Assembly: GCF_013364355.1 (NCBI RefSeq)
Contig: NZ_CP054931.1
Coordinates: 4,143,501 to 4,207,500, forward strand
DNA length: 64,000 bases
From: Stenotrophomonas sp. NA06056
GTDB taxonomy: Bacteria > Pseudomonadota > Gammaproteobacteria > Xanthomonadales > Xanthomonadaceae
Direction of reading: 5' to 3'
Shown: piece after piece, positions 33,722 through 43,686 of the stretch
How positions within the stretch are numbered: the first letter of the stretch is position 1
Layout: every line of letters starts with the position of its first letter
The notes under the pieces: model-generated
What the model saw: the letters and a program-made list of their open reading frames with translations, nothing else
Databases searched by the model: none
What the model was told of the DNA's origin: nothing
Position numbers and translations under genes: made by a program

Positions 33722-35032
33722 CTACTTCGCCGACACCCGCCACACCACGTCGCCCACATCGTCGGCGACCAGCAACGCGCCTTCGGCATCGATGGCCATG
33801 CCGACCGGCGCGCCCATCAGGGTCTTCTCATCCTTGGACGCGAACCCGCTCACCACCGCTTCCGGGCGGCCGGCCGGCTTGCCATCCTTGAAGGGCACGT
33901 ACACCACTTCGTAGCCGCTCAGCGGCGAGCGGTCCCAGCTGCCATGCTCGCCGATGAAGGCGCCGCCGTGGTACTTCGCCGGCAGCGCCTGCCCGGTGTA
34001 GAACAGCAGGCCCAGCGGTGCCACGTGCGAGCCGATGGCGAAGTCCGGGCGGATTGCCTTGGCCACCAGGTCCGGCCGCTGCGGCTGCACGCGCTCGTCC
34101 ACGTGCTGGCCGTAGTAGCTGTAGGGCCAGCCGTAGAAGCCGTGCTCCTGCACCGAGGTGAGGTAGTCCGGCACCAGGTCGGCACCGATCTCGTCGCGCT
34201 CGTTCACCACCGCCCACAGCTTGCCTGTGCTCGGCTCCCAGTCCAGGCCGGTGGGGTTGCGCAGGCCCGAGGCGTAGATGCGGCTGCCACTGGTGGCAAC
34301 GTCCACTTCCAGCACCACCGCACGGCGGTACTCGACCGCCAGGCCGTTCTCGGTGATGTTGCTGTTGGAGCCCACGCCCACATACAGCTTGCTGCCATCG
34401 CGGCTGGCCAGCAGTTCCTTGGTCCAGTGGTGGTTGATGGTGCTGGGCAGGTCGGTGAATTCGCTGCCCTTGTCGGACATGCGGGTTTCGCCCGGCACGT
34501 AGTGGTACTTCATGATGTTGCCGGTGTTGGCCACGTACAGCGTGTCGCCGATCAGCTGGATGCCGAACGGCGAGTGCAGGTTTTCGATGTACACGTGCTG
34601 GGTCCAGGTGCCGGTGCCCGGCGTGCGCCGCAGCAGGGTGACCCGGTTGCCGCCCTTGCCGGCCTTGCCCGAGCGCGCCTTCACCTTGCCGGCGATCCAC
34701 TGCTTGGGCGTGGTGACCGGTTCTTCACCGGGGCCATTGCCCTCCACTACCAGCACGTCGCCGTTGGGCAGCGACAGCAGCCGGCGCGGATGCTGCAGGT
34801 TGGCGGCGATGCGTTCGATCTTCAGGCCATCGGCCACCGACGGTGCCTGGCCCTCGGCCCAACCCACGCCCTTGGGCACCTGCATCGGCGGCATCAGGTA
34901 GTTCTGCGGCGCGGGCAGCGGAGGCTGCGCACCAGACTGATCGGCCGGGTGGTATTCGGCCTTGCCGGCACACGCAGCCAGCGCCAACGACAACGAGAGC
35001 ACGCCCACGGCGGGCAGGATGCGCTTAGCCAT
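33722..35032 (-). CDS. Glucose/sorbosone-type dehydrogenase, lipoprotein
   Basis: A 436-residue protein with a lipobox (LAAC at about residue 21), so anchored facing the periplasm. The body is a beta propeller of the soluble PQQ-glucose/sorbosone dehydrogenase family: LQHPRRLLSLPNGDVLVVEG, IQLIGDTLYVANTG, GLRNPTGLDWEP, IGADLVPDYLTSVQEHGFYG and a final MAIDAEGALLVADDVGD. It should oxidise sugars or aldoses with PQQ and pass electrons to the respiratory chain. It overlaps the preceding membrane-protein gene by 8 bases, so both probably form one operon and one complex. Confidence 0.87.
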   Translation of the reverse strand: MAKRILPAVGVLSLSLALAACAGKAEYHPADQSGAQPPLPAPQNYLMPPMQVPKGVGWAEGQAPSVADGLKIERIAANLQHPRRLLSLPNGDVLVVEGNGPGEEPVTTPKQWIAGKVKARSGKAGKGGNRVTLLRRTPGTGTWTQHVYIENLHSPFGIQLIGDTLYVANTGNIMKYHYVPGETRMSDKGSEFTDLPSTINHHWTKELLASRDGSKLYVGVGSNSNITENGLAVEYRRAVVLEVDVATSGSRIYASGLRNPTGLDWEPSTGKLWAVVNERDEIGADLVPDYLTSVQEHGFYGWPYSYYGQHVDERVQPQRPDLVAKAIRPDFAIGSHVAPLGLLFYTGQALPAKYHGGAFIGEHGSWDRSPLSGYEVVYVPFKDGKPAGRPEAVVSGFASKDEKTLMGAPVGMAIDAEGALLVADDVGDVVWRVSAK

Positions 35033-35465
35033 GACGGGCTCCTTGCAGCACCGGCTGCTGCAGCGAAAGCAGGATGAAGCCGAGCGCGATCAGTGCCACG
35101 GTCAGCGCGGAAAGGATGGTGCCCGGTACGGCCACCGCATAGGCGTCGCGGCTGTGCACGAAGGCATTCCAGATGGCCAGCACGATGGCGACCAGATTGA
35201 GCAGGAAATCGAGGCGGTCGGTGCCGGTTGCTGTGCCGTTGCGGCGCCACACCGCGAACAGGTTGATCAGGCGCGGCAGGATGGCGATCAGCAGGCCGAA
35301 GGTGATCAGCCACGCCGCCGACTTGCCCCACATCACTTCAGCGGTGTTGAGGTAGAGGATGTCGAAGATGAGACCGGCCACGAAGAAGCCGAACGGTATT
35401 GGGTTCAGCAGGCTGAAGAGCGTGGTGCCGAGGCCGCGATGGGCCTGGGCGACGGGGTTGACCAT
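35025..35465 (-). CDS. DUF2231-like four-helix membrane protein
   Basis: A 146-residue protein with four membrane helices: PFGFFVAGLIFDILYL, AAWLITFGLLIAILPRLINL, DFLLNLVAIVLAIWNAFVHS and LSALTVALIALGFILLS. The layout and the N-terminal PIPFGFFV match DUF2231 membrane proteins, often paired with PQQ dehydrogenases or cytochromes. It overlaps the downstream dehydrogenase gene, so a membrane partner or electron carrier anchor is likely. Confidence 0.7.
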   Translation of the reverse strand: MVNPVAQAHRGLGTTLFSLLNPIPFGFFVAGLIFDILYLNTAEVMWGKSAAWLITFGLLIAILPRLINLFAVWRRNGTATGTDRLDFLLNLVAIVLAIWNAFVHSRDAYAVAVPGTILSALTVALIALGFILLSLQQPVLQGARHG

Positions 35466-35548
35466 GGTCGTGCTCCGGGACGGGAAGGGTGCACGGGCTG
35501 TAGTAGCACAGGGAGGCGGGAGGCCATGCGATGATGCCGAGCCGGGCT

Positions 35549-35636
35549 GTGCCAACCAAGGTTGGCACCCACCAGAGCAGGTAGATCCACGCCATGCGTG
35601 GATGGGCGGTACCTGCCAACCCATCAAGGTTGGCAC
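35549..35636. repeat. Cluster of three REP-type palindromes
   Basis: GTGCCAACCAAGGTTGGCAC at 35549-35568, GTAGATCCACGCCATGCGTG at 35581-35603, and a second GCCAACC...GGTTGGCAC arm pair at 35616-35636. The two palindrome classes recur at 36131, 38766 and 47584-47712. Confidence 0.85.
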
Positions 35637-35663
35637 AGCGATCAGACGCTGGGCAGGCTGCGG

Positions 35664-36068
35664 CTACGCGGCTTCGTCTTCACGTATCTCGTGGAACGGC
35701 AGCATGGTCTCGAATCCGAACTCGTGTTCCATGCTGATGCGGACCAGGCCGCCAATCGCATACCAGCTGGTGTTGGCGTGTATATCGATGCCACGCCAGC
35801 CGCCCTCGGTCCGCAGATCCAGCGTCTGCGCCCGTGGCATCTTTGCTCTCTCCTCCCGCAGCAGCGCGCGGCGGTGCCGCTTCATCAGCAGGCGCAGCTG
35901 CTTCACTGTGGTGATGTTGAACGCGGTGAGCTCCGGCAGCAGCTCGGCGATGTCGGCGTCGGTCCAGTAATCGTGGCGCCGGTGATACATCGACAGCACC
36001 ACCTTGCGGATGGTGGCCACGGTGAGCGGGGCCAGATCGGCACGGGCGCGGGCGTTGGGGCGTTTCAT
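35664..36068 (-). CDS. Hypothetical basic protein
   Basis: A 134-residue protein. The first half is basic and helical (MKRPNARARADLAPLTVATI, VVLSMYHRRHDYWTDADIAE), the second carries a GIDIHANTSWYAIGG segment and an acidic end. The YHRRHDYWTDADI part hints at a small helical DNA- or nucleic-acid-binding fold, but I cannot name a family. The longer frame to 36137 lacks a matching start context. Confidence 0.5.
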   Translation of the reverse strand: MKRPNARARADLAPLTVATIRKVVLSMYHRRHDYWTDADIAELLPELTAFNITTVKQLRLLMKRHRRALLREERAKMPRAQTLDLRTEGGWRGIDIHANTSWYAIGGLVRISMEHEFGFETMLPFHEIREDEAA

Positions 36069-36130
36069 CCGGTGTCCTCCGGGGGCTGCAGGCATGGTGG
36101 CATGGCGGGGGTTCCTGGTGCGGATGTGTG

Positions 36131-36155
36131 GTGCCAACCAAGGTTGGCACCTACC
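36131..36155. repeat. REP-type palindrome
   Basis: GTGCCAACCAAGGTTGGCAC followed by CTACC, the same class as at 35549. Confidence 0.8.
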
Positions 36156-36345
36156 GAAACTCAGGCCAGAGCGGCGCAGTCGTCATTACCGGGCGGCATA
36201 AGTGTTTGTGACGTATTTGGCACATCAGCACATTGCCTGCGTGAAGAGGTAGGGGGTTGTTCGTTGTGTCGCGTTTGGCTCGTTGCGATGGGGCAGATCC
36301 GCCCCGCCGTCCTGCCATGCCGATTCACAACAGAAGGATTCGTGT

Positions 36346-38112
36346 ATGAAGCGACACACGCAACGCTCCGCGCCACCGCGCTCTGCGCGCCTGGCCCTGG
36401 CCACTGCCCTGGTACTGGGCAGCCTGGCTCTTACCGCCCAGGCACAACAGGCCGATCCGCTGGCGGGTATCCAGTGGCATCTGCTCAACACCGGGCAGAC
36501 GGTGCCGGCCGATACGCTGCCGGTGGCCGGCAACGATCTCAACGTCGATGGCCTGTTCCGCAATGGCATCCGTGGCCAGGGCGTGGTGATCGGCATTGTC
36601 GATGACGGCCTGCAGATCGCCCACCCGGACCTGGCCGCGAACGTGGCGGCGGTGGCGGGCAAGAACTTCGCCAACGGCTCCAACAACCCCACGCCGTCCA
36701 ATCCCGATGCCGACAACCACGGCACGATGGTCGGCGGCATCGCCGGTGCCGTGGGTGCCAACAACCTGGGCGTGCGCGGTGTAGCTCCGGCGGCGACGCT
36801 GAAGGGCTTCAACGTGCTGGCCTCCAATGCGCAGGGCAACCAGCAGAGCAACATCGAATACGCCTGGTGGGATGGCGCCGAATCGGCCGATGTGCAGGTG
36901 TTCAACAACAGCTGGGGCGCGGGCCCGGGCAACCCCAACCTGCCCGTGGCCTACAGCCAGAACACGGTGAGTTCGTACGAGCAGGCACTGTCGGGCACCC
37001 GCGGTGGCCGCGGCGGCATCTACGTGAAGTCGGCCGGTAACAACTTCAACAACGCATCGATCAGCCAGACCCAGGACGTCTGCACCACCGACACCAAGAA
37101 CCGCAATACGGGCTGTGTGCCCGCGGGTCGCGATCCGCGCAACAACCTGTTCAACGTGATCACCGTGGGTGCGGTGCGTGCCGACGGCGTGCGTTCGTCG
37201 TACTCGTCCACCGGTTCGGCACTGTGGGTGTCGGCCTTCGGTGGCGAATACGGCCTGCAGGCGCAGTACGCACCGAACCTGGTGGCGCGCGCGTACGATC
37301 CGGCCATCGTCACCACCGACGTGACCGGCTGCACGCAGGGCAGCAACAAGAACACCAACCGCCAGAACACGCTGGACAGCAACCTGTCGGCCATCGACAG
37401 CACCTGCAACTACACGGCGAAGATGAACGGTACGTCGGCGTCGGCGCCGATGGTGTCGGGCGTGGCGGCGCTGGTGCTGGAAGCCAACCCGAACCTGTCC
37501 TACCGCGATGTGAAGTACATCCTGGCCACCACCGCTACCCGCAACCACCCGAACCAGCCAGCAGTGACGCTGGCCGACGGGCGCACGCTGGTGCCGGGCT
37601 GGACGGTGAACGCCGCCAACCGCGCCTACAGCAACTGGTATGGCTTCGGTGTGGTGAACGCGGCGCGCGCGGTGCAGGTCGCCGAGACCTTCCAGTCGCT
37701 GGGCCCGCTGCTGGATACGGGCTGGCGCACCACCACGCGCACCGTGGCCATCGGCAACACCTCCGCCGCCGCGGCACGGTTGACCTTCCAGGTCGCCAAT
37801 GGCGCACGCAACATCGAGTCGGTGCAGCTGGGCTTCCGGGTCAACCACAGCAACACCCGCCAGCTGCAGTTCGTGCTGGTTTCGCCCAGTGGCACGCGCA
37901 GCGTGGTGCAGCCGGCCTTCACCGCCATCGGTTCGGGTACGGGCGGCGTGCAGCGCAACTTCACCAACTGGGATCTGCTGTCCAGCAATGCCTTCCTGGA
38001 TGAAAGTGCCACCGGCACCTGGACACTGGAAGTAACCGACATGGGGCAGGCCGCGACCGCTGCATCGCGCGGCAACCTCGAATTCTTCAAGATCCGCGTT
38101 CTGGGGCACTGA
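36346..38112 (+). CDS. Secreted S8 (kexin-like) serine protease with P domain
   Basis: A 588-residue exported protease. Signal peptide ~1-35 (RLALATALVLGSLALTAQA). Catalytic triad: Asp in VVIGIVDDGLQIAHPDL, His in DADNHGTMVGGIAG, Ser in NGTSASAPMVSGVAAL; the oxyanion Asn is in SAGNNF. The last ~130 residues are a proprotein-convertase P domain (IESVQLGFRVNHSNTRQLQF, LVSPSGTRS, GTWTLEVTD). There is no I9 pro-domain between signal and catalytic part, unusual since subtilases need one to fold. The next gene, overlapping by one base, may supply it, as ORF2 does for Aeromonas ASP. ATG 36346 gives the signal peptide. Confidence 0.9.
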   Translation: MKRHTQRSAPPRSARLALATALVLGSLALTAQAQQADPLAGIQWHLLNTGQTVPADTLPVAGNDLNVDGLFRNGIRGQGVVIGIVDDGLQIAHPDLAANVAAVAGKNFANGSNNPTPSNPDADNHGTMVGGIAGAVGANNLGVRGVAPAATLKGFNVLASNAQGNQQSNIEYAWWDGAESADVQVFNNSWGAGPGNPNLPVAYSQNTVSSYEQALSGTRGGRGGIYVKSAGNNFNNASISQTQDVCTTDTKNRNTGCVPAGRDPRNNLFNVITVGAVRADGVRSSYSSTGSALWVSAFGGEYGLQAQYAPNLVARAYDPAIVTTDVTGCTQGSNKNTNRQNTLDSNLSAIDSTCNYTAKMNGTSASAPMVSGVAALVLEANPNLSYRDVKYILATTATRNHPNQPAVTLADGRTLVPGWTVNAANRAYSNWYGFGVVNAARAVQVAETFQSLGPLLDTGWRTTTRTVAIGNTSAAAARLTFQVANGARNIESVQLGFRVNHSNTRQLQFVLVSPSGTRSVVQPAFTAIGSGTGGVQRNFTNWDLLSSNAFLDESATGTWTLEVTDMGQAATAASRGNLEFFKIRVLGH

Positions 38113-38696
38113 TGATGAAGACGACCATTCTGTTGAGCACGCTCGCCTTCGCGGCGATGACCTCCCCTGCCTGGGCACAGAGCTCGGGGCAGACCCCACC
38201 GGCCCGGAGCCTGTCCACCGTGGATGCACAGGAACTGAAAGCCTCTGCCACCGGCCGCTCGTTCGATGTGGGCGGCGCGCGTTTCCAGCTGTCTCCTTCG
38301 ACCACGGTGAAGCAGGCCGCAGGCGGTCAGTTCACGATCACCCCGCAGGCGGCGGCAACCACGACCACCAGTTCGCGCACGAAGCGTTCGCTGGATGGTG
38401 CAGCGGCAGGCGCTGCTGACGCAGGTGCCGGCAAGTTCGCGGCGGCGGTGTCCAATGACGGTGCGCCGGTGGTGGCCACCTCGCGGGTGAAGGTGTTCTT
38501 TACCGATGCCGCGTCTGCACAGCGTGCGGCAAAGGCCACTGGCGGCACCGTGGTGAAGGTGTCCAAGGCCGCGGGCCTGGCCATCGTGGAATACCCATCG
38601 GTGAACGCCGCGCTGGATGCGAGCACCAAGCTGCTGTCGACCGCGGGCGTCAAGGCGGCCGAGCCGGACGTGGTGCAGTGGGAAGAGAAGAAGTGA
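38112..38696 (+). CDS. Secreted partner of the S8 protease (propeptide-like chaperone or inhibitor, candidate)
   Basis: A 194-residue secreted protein (signal MMKTTILLSTLAFAAMTSPAWA). The ATG shares bases with the protease stop (TGATG), so the two are translationally coupled. A Ser/Ala-rich linker precedes a C-terminal ~75-residue domain (RVKVFFTDAASAQRAAKATG, then GLAIVEYPSVNAALDA, ending AGVKAAEPDVVQ) that resembles the small alpha/beta fold of subtilase I9 propeptides, including the exposed C-terminal tail. Since the protease lacks its own pro-domain, an external chaperone-inhibitor acting in trans is the favoured reading. This is inference from layout; no direct family match is recognised. 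Confidence 0.6.
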   Translation: MMKTTILLSTLAFAAMTSPAWAQSSGQTPPARSLSTVDAQELKASATGRSFDVGGARFQLSPSTTVKQAAGGQFTITPQAAATTTTSSRTKRSLDGAAAGAADAGAGKFAAAVSNDGAPVVATSRVKVFFTDAASAQRAAKATGGTVVKVSKAAGLAIVEYPSVNAALDASTKLLSTAGVKAAEPDVVQWEEKK

Positions 38697-38765
38697 TCTA
38701 GGGCGTTGCGTGGCGCCCCCGGCCGGTTGGCTCTCCTGGCCGGCCGGGGGATTGGCGAGCGGGTG

Positions 38766-38815
38766 TGCCGACCAACGGTCGGCATCCACCAGGTTCCCAA
38801 TGTCGGCACCCACCA
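38766..38815. repeat. REP-type palindromes, degenerate
   Basis: TGCCGACCAACGGTCGGCAT followed by a broken copy TGTCGGCACCCACCAG. Related in form to GTGCCAACC...GGTTGGCAC but with GACC arms. Confidence 0.65.
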
Positions 38816-38848
38816 GAGCAGGCATTGCCTACCAGAGCGATGTGTTGT

Positions 38849-39535
38849 TCAACGTGCGGCGATGCTGGCGTTGTGCGGCAGCTTGCACGCGGCCAGTGCT
38901 TCGCTTCCTGCCGCCGGATGTTCTGGCTCCAGCAGCAATCGCTGCACGTCCGAGAACAGCTGTTCCACCGGCATGCCGTAGGGGGCGAACAGGCGCAGGC
39001 GGCCCTGTCGGTCGAACACATAGCCGCCGGCGATATGGCTCATGGTGTAGGTGTCCGGCAGCTGGCCGGGCTCTTTCTCGTAGAACGCCTTGAAGTCACT
39101 GGCCATCGCCGAGAGCTGCGCCTCATCACCCACCAGTGCAATCGCTTTTGGGTCGAATGCGTGCACATAGGTGTGCGCGACTTCAGGTGTATCGCGCGCC
39201 GGGTCCACGCTGACGAAAACCACCTGAAGCTGGTCGGCATCCTTGCCCATCAGGTGCTTGACCTGACTCAGTTCGACCATGGTGGTCGGGCACACGTCCG
39301 GGCAGCTGGTGAAGCCGAAGAACAGGTAGGTCACCTGCCCCTGCAGGTCCTTCGGTCCGCGCACGGTGCCTGCGCTGTCGGGCATGGTCCAGTGCTGGCC
39401 CAGCTCCTCGCAGGCGATGTCCTTGGAGTAGAAATCCATGCGCGACTGTGCGCTGCAGCCGGCCAGCAGGCCGAGTGCGAGGCCCGCGGCAAGCAGCGGC
39501 AGGCGGAAGGAACGAACAACGGAAGCAACACGCAT
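38849..39535 (-). CDS. SCO1/SenC-family copper chaperone lipoprotein
   Basis: A 228-residue protein with a lipobox (LLAGC), then a thioredoxin fold with the copper-binding TSCPDVCP motif and a downstream His (SHIAGGYVF, ligand candidate). It inserts copper into haem-copper oxidases. Here it lies behind cyoABCD, where E. coli has cyoE. A Sco protein is unexpected for a quinol oxidase that lacks CuA, though it could serve CuB. The ATG at 39535 matches the signal peptide. Confidence 0.88.
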   Translation of the reverse strand: MRVASVVRSFRLPLLAAGLALGLLAGCSAQSRMDFYSKDIACEELGQHWTMPDSAGTVRGPKDLQGQVTYLFFGFTSCPDVCPTTMVELSQVKHLMGKDADQLQVVFVSVDPARDTPEVAHTYVHAFDPKAIALVGDEAQLSAMASDFKAFYEKEPGQLPDTYTMSHIAGGYVFDRQGRLRLFAPYGMPVEQLFSDVQRLLLEPEHPAAGSEALAACKLPHNASIAAR

Positions 39536-39649
39536 CACGGGTACCACCAACACGAGGTGGGCGCGGTCTCGGTCAGGCCTGCCCTGGGGGGAGAGAGGGC
39601 TGAGGTGCCAGGGCGATCGCGCGGTCCATGCCGATCGCCCCAGCCACGG

Positions 39650-39982
39650 TCAGTTGATCATCATGTGGTAGTGCATGCTCCAGATGATCCAGATCGACAA
39701 TGCGACCACGATGAACAGGATCACCAGGGTGAACACGAAACTGGCGAGGTTCCAGCCACCTTCGGACTTGCGGTCCATGTGCAGGAAGTACACCAGCTGC
39801 ACCAGGATCTGCGCGACGGCGAAGCCGACCAGCAGGAACAGGGTGACCGGCCGCGACAGCACCGGGTTCATCACCAGCGCGAACGGCACCACCGTCAGCA
39901 GCGCGCACAGCACGAAGCCGATCAGGTAGGACTTGGTGGAACCGTGCGCATTGCCGGCGCGCGAGGTTTCGACGTGGGCCAT
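39650..39982 (-). CDS. cyoD: Cytochrome o ubiquinol oxidase subunit IV
   Basis: A 110-residue subunit with three membrane helices (SYLIGFVLCALLTVVPFALV; VTLFLLVGFAVAQILVQLVY; VFTLVILFIVVALSIWIIW) and the family's FLHMD turn. It aids assembly of the CuB site in subunit I. Only one base separates it from cyoC. Confidence 0.93.
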   Translation of the reverse strand: MAHVETSRAGNAHGSTKSYLIGFVLCALLTVVPFALVMNPVLSRPVTLFLLVGFAVAQILVQLVYFLHMDRKSEGGWNLASFVFTLVILFIVVALSIWIIWSMHYHMMIN

Positions 39983-39983
39983 G

Positions 39984-40619
39984 TCAGAAGGCTCCGATCA
40001 GGTAGACGAAGGTGAAGACGCAGATCCACACCAGGTCCAGGAAGTGCCAGAACAGGCTCAGGCAGGAGACGCGGGTGATGTTGGTCGGGGTCAGGCCACG
40101 GCGATACACCTGGTGCATCACCACCGCCATCCAGATCAGGCCGCTGGCCACGTGCAGGCCGTGGGTGGCGACCAGGGCGAAGAACGCCGACAGGTAGGCA
40201 CTGGTGCTGGGGCCGGCGCCTTCGTGGATCAGGTGCGAGAACTCGTACAGCTCCATACCGATGAACGATGCACCGAGCACGAACGTCACGCCCAGCCAAC
40301 GCAGCACCGCTGCCTTGTCCAGGCGGTGCATGGCCAGCACGGCCTGGCCGTAGGTGATGCTGGAGACCAGCAGGATGAAGGTCTCGGCCATCACGAACGG
40401 CAGCGAGAACAGCTCCTTGCCGGTGGGGCCGCCAGCGTAGGCGGTGCTGAGCACCGCGTACGAGGCGAACAGCGAGCCGAACAGCACCAGGTCGGACATG
40501 AGGTAGACCCACATGCCGAACACTTTCATGCCGCCCTGTTCGTGGGCGTGGTCGTGCTCATGGTGGTCGTCGTGGACCAGCACATCGCTGTCCAGTTGCG
40601 GACGGGTCAACAGGTTCAT
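39984..40619 (-). CDS. cyoC: Cytochrome o ubiquinol oxidase subunit III
   Basis: A 211-residue subunit with five membrane helices: [19 protein letters not shown] at the start and a final [19 protein letters not shown] His-rich N-terminus ([13 protein letters not shown]) precedes the first helix. ATGA overlap with cyoB. Confidence 0.93.
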   Translation of the reverse strand: MNLLTRPQLDSDVLVHDDHHEHDHAHEQGGMKVFGMWVYLMSDLVLFGSLFASYAVLSTAYAGGPTGKELFSLPFVMAETFILLVSSITYGQAVLAMHRLDKAAVLRWLGVTFVLGASFIGMELYEFSHLIHEGAGPSTSAYLSAFFALVATHGLHVASGLIWMAVVMHQVYRRGLTPTNITRVSCLSLFWHFLDLVWICVFTFVYLIGAF

Positions 40620-42592
40620 GCGCCTGCCTCCTGCAGCTTGGCGTGGTTGGCCGCTTCGGTACGCGCCACCTCCTCGGAGCTGACGTAGTAATCCACGTCC
40701 TCGTTGTAGGAGCGCGCGATCAGGGTGACGATCATCGCGATGAAGCTGGCACCGGCCATCCACCAGATGTGCCACACCAGGGCAAAGCACAGCACCAGGA
40801 TCCAGACGTTGAGGATCAGCGGCACGCCGGTGTTCTTCGGCATGTGGATCGGTGCGTACTTCTTCGGCGGCGGCGGCAGGCCACGCTTCTTCGCTTCGTG
40901 GAAGGCGTCCAGCTCATCGGCCTTGGGCACCACGGCGAAGTTGTAGAACGGTGGCGGCGACGGCGTGGCCCATTCCAGCGTGCGTGCATTCCACGGGTCG
41001 CCGGTCAGGTCCAGGTTGCGCTTGCGGTCGCGCACGCTCACATAGATCTGCACCAGCATCAGGATGATGCCTGCGAACACGAACAGCGCACCGATGAAGG
41101 CGGCGATCAGGTACGGCGTCCACGCCGGGTTGTCGTACTGGTTCATGCGACGGGTCATGCCCATGAAGCCCAGCATGTACAGCGGCATGAAGGCCAGGTA
41201 GAAGCCGATCACCCAGCAGGCGAAGGACCACTTGCCCAGGCGCTCGTTGAGGGTGAAGCCGAACACCTTCGGGAACCAGTAGACGAAGCCGGCCAGGTAA
41301 CCGAACAGCGCGCCGCCGATGATGGTGTTGTGGAAGTGGGCCACCAGGAACAGGCTGTTGTGCAGCAGGAAGTCCGCGCCCGGGATGGCCAGCAGCACGC
41401 CGGTCATGCCACCGATGGTGAAGGTGACCAGGAAGGCGATGGTCCACAGCATCGGCACGCTGAACTCCACGCGGCCGCCATACATGGTGAACAGCCAGGT
41501 GAAGATCTTCACGCCCGTGGGAATGGCGATGATCATCGTCATGATGCCGAAGAAGGCATTGACGCTGGCACCGGAGCCCATGGTGAAGAAGTGGTGTAGC
41601 CACACGATGAACGATAGGATGCCGATCGCCAGCGTGGCGCCGACCATCGACTTGTAGCCGAACAGCTTCTTGCGCGAGAACGTGGCGGTCACTTCAGAGA
41701 AGATGCCGAACGCCGGCAGCACCAGGATGTACACCTCCGGATGGCCCCAGGCCCACACCAGGTTCACGTACATCATCGGGTTGCCACCCAATGTGTTGGT
41801 GTAGAAGTTGAAGTCCAGGTAGCGGTCCAGGGTGAGCGCACCCAGGGCCACGGTCAGGATCGGGAAGGCGGCGATGATGATCACGCTGGTGACCAGCACG
41901 GTCCAGGTGAACACCGGCATCTTCATCAACGTCATGCCCGGCGCACGCATGCGCAGGATGGTGATGAACAGGTTGACGCCGGTCAGCAAGGTACCGATGC
42001 CGGACGCCTGCAATGCCCAGATGTAGTAATCGACACCCACGCCTGGACTGAACTCGATGCCCGACAGCGGCGGATAGGCGACCCAGCCGGTCATGGCGAA
42101 CTCGCCAACACCCAGCGAGATCATCATCAGCGCCGCGCCGACCACGAAGATCCAGAAGCTGAAAGCGTTGAGGAACGGGAACGCCATGTCGCGCGCGCCG
42201 ATCTGCAGCGGCACGATGATGTTCATCAGGCCGACCACGAACGGGGTGGCCACGAAGAAAATCATGATCACGCCGTGCGCGGTGAAGATCTGGTCGTAGT
42301 GTTCCGGTGGCAGGAAGCCATCGCTACCCGGCCCGGCCGCCGCCAGCTGTGCGCGCATCATCAGCGCATCGGCGAAGCCGCGCACCAGCATGACCAGCGC
42401 CACCACCACGTACATGATGCCGATCTTCTTGTGGTCCACGGTGGTGAACCAGTCGCGCCAGAGCACGCCCCACAGCTTGAAATACGTCACCGCGCCGAGC
42501 AGCGCGAGGCCACCCAGCACCATGGCCGCCAATGTGACCACGACGATCGGCTCGTGCAGCGGCACGGCCTCCCACGTCAATTTACCCAACAT
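40616..42592 (-). CDS. cyoB: Cytochrome o ubiquinol oxidase subunit I
   Basis: A 658-residue catalytic subunit with fifteen or so membrane helices. Conserved features include [16 protein letters not shown] (CuB and cross-linked Tyr region), [10 protein letters not shown] (CuB histidines), [12 protein letters not shown] (haem ligand region) and the entry loop [12 protein letters not shown]. Full length compared with E. coli CyoB (663). It reduces oxygen to water and pumps protons. Confidence 0.95.
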   Translation of the reverse strand: MLGKLTWEAVPLHEPIVVVTLAAMVLGGLALLGAVTYFKLWGVLWRDWFTTVDHKKIGIMYVVVALVMLVRGFADALMMRAQLAAAGPGSDGFLPPEHYDQIFTAHGVIMIFFVATPFVVGLMNIIVPLQIGARDMAFPFLNAFSFWIFVVGAALMMISLGVGEFAMTGWVAYPPLSGIEFSPGVGVDYYIWALQASGIGTLLTGVNLFITILRMRAPGMTLMKMPVFTWTVLVTSVIIIAAFPILTVALGALTLDRYLDFNFYTNTLGGNPMMYVNLVWAWGHPEVYILVLPAFGIFSEVTATFSRKKLFGYKSMVGATLAIGILSFIVWLHHFFTMGSGASVNAFFGIMTMIIAIPTGVKIFTWLFTMYGGRVEFSVPMLWTIAFLVTFTIGGMTGVLLAIPGADFLLHNSLFLVAHFHNTIIGGALFGYLAGFVYWFPKVFGFTLNERLGKWSFACWVIGFYLAFMPLYMLGFMGMTRRMNQYDNPAWTPYLIAAFIGALFVFAGIILMLVQIYVSVRDRKRNLDLTGDPWNARTLEWATPSPPPFYNFAVVPKADELDAFHEAKKRGLPPPPKKYAPIHMPKNTGVPLILNVWILVLCFALVWHIWWMAGASFIAMIVTLIARSYNEDVDYYVSSEEVARTEAANHAKLQEAGA

Positions 42593-42597
42593 GTTCG

Positions 42598-43503
42598 TTA
42601 CTCCTGGGAAGCCTGGGCACCGCCGGCCGTACCGGCCGGGGCCGCAGCGGCGGTGTTCTCACCGACGCCGATGAACTGGTCGATGACTTTCTTGAACAGC
42701 AGCGGTTCAACGCTGGAGAAGTGCTGCACCGGTGCGTTCTTCGACGGGGAGGCCAGCGCCTTGAACTGTTCGAAATCCAGCACCTGCGGCGCGCTGCGCA
42801 CCTCGGCCACCCAGCGCTCGAAGTCTTCGTTGCTGCTGGCGGTGGCGATGAACTTCATGTTCGAGAAGCCATGGCCGCTGTAGTTGCCGGACATGCCGCG
42901 GAACTGGCCGGGCTCGTTGGCGATCAGGTGCAGCTGCGTGCGCATGCCGGCCATCGCATAGATCTGCCCACCCAGCTGCGGGATGAAGAAGGTATTCATC
43001 GTCGAGTTGGAGGTGATGTTGAACGCCAGCGGGCGGTTGGCCGGGAAGTTGAGCTGGTTGACCGTGGCGATGCCCAGATCCGGGTACACGAATACCCACT
43101 TCCAGTCGGTGGCGATCACGTCCACGTGCAGTGGTTCGCCAGCCACGTCCAGCGGCTTGTACGGGTCGAGCTCGTGGGTCGACTGCCACACGATGACTGC
43201 CAACACCGCGATGATGATCAACGGCACGCCCCAGACCACCACTTCCACCTTGGTGGAGTGCGACCAGTCCGGCGTGTACTTCGCCTTGGTATTACCGGCG
43301 CGGAAGCGCCAGGCGAACACGAAGGTCAGCACGATGGCTGGCACGACGACGATCAGCATCAGGCCGATGCAGATCAGGATCAGGTCGCGCTGTGCGATCC
43401 CGACCATGCCTTTCGAATCCAGCAGCACCCAGTCGCAGCCCGTCAGGGCGATGCAGGCCAGGGCGACCAGCGCCAGGCGGATGCGGTTCCAGCAGATATT
43501 CAT
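42598..43503 (-). CDS. cyoA: Cytochrome o ubiquinol oxidase subunit II
   Basis: A 301-residue lipoprotein subunit: signal with lipobox LTGC, two membrane helices ([39 protein letters not shown]), then a cupredoxin-like periplasmic domain ([34 protein letters not shown]). The CuA Cys/His ligands are absent, as expected for a quinol oxidase. First gene of the operon. Confidence 0.94.
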   Translation of the reverse strand: MNICWNRIRLALVALACIALTGCDWVLLDSKGMVGIAQRDLILICIGLMLIVVVPAIVLTFVFAWRFRAGNTKAKYTPDWSHSTKVEVVVWGVPLIIIAVLAVIVWQSTHELDPYKPLDVAGEPLHVDVIATDWKWVFVYPDLGIATVNQLNFPANRPLAFNITSNSTMNTFFIPQLGGQIYAMAGMRTQLHLIANEPGQFRGMSGNYSGHGFSNMKFIATASSNEDFERWVAEVRSAPQVLDFEQFKALASPSKNAPVQHFSSVEPLLFKKVIDQFIGVGENTAAAAPAGTAGGAQASQE

Positions 43504-43626
43504 TGGAGGTCAACCCTGTTGAAGATGCGCGCTTGACCGGCTCGCCTGCGCGCAGCGCCCGGGCGTGGAGCGGCTACACTGTGGGTACGAGGTCGCCTAC
43601 AAGCAGGCGAACCACTCCAATCAAGC

Positions 43627-43651
43627 CCATACAAGATACAGCATTGTATGG
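43627..43651. promoter_or_regulatory. Palindrome CCATACAA-n9-TTGTATGG (MocR operator candidate)
   Basis: A perfect 8-bp inverted repeat in the gap between cyoA and the MocR gene, 36 bases before the latter's ATG. A near copy sits in front of the next operon at 45123. Shared operator is the simplest explanation. Confidence 0.7.
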
Positions 43652-43686
43652 ACTTGTGCATCTGCACGTATGGAAAAATCCGACCG

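Noticed and set aside
33200..35077. Open frame of ~625 codons on the plus strand
   Set aside because: It crosses the ExoD gene, an inter-gene repeat and the sorbosone-type dehydrogenase in antisense, with low-complexity composition.
36325..38229. Open frame of ~634 codons on the minus strand
   Set aside because: Antisense to the S8 protease and its partner; no recognisable motif.
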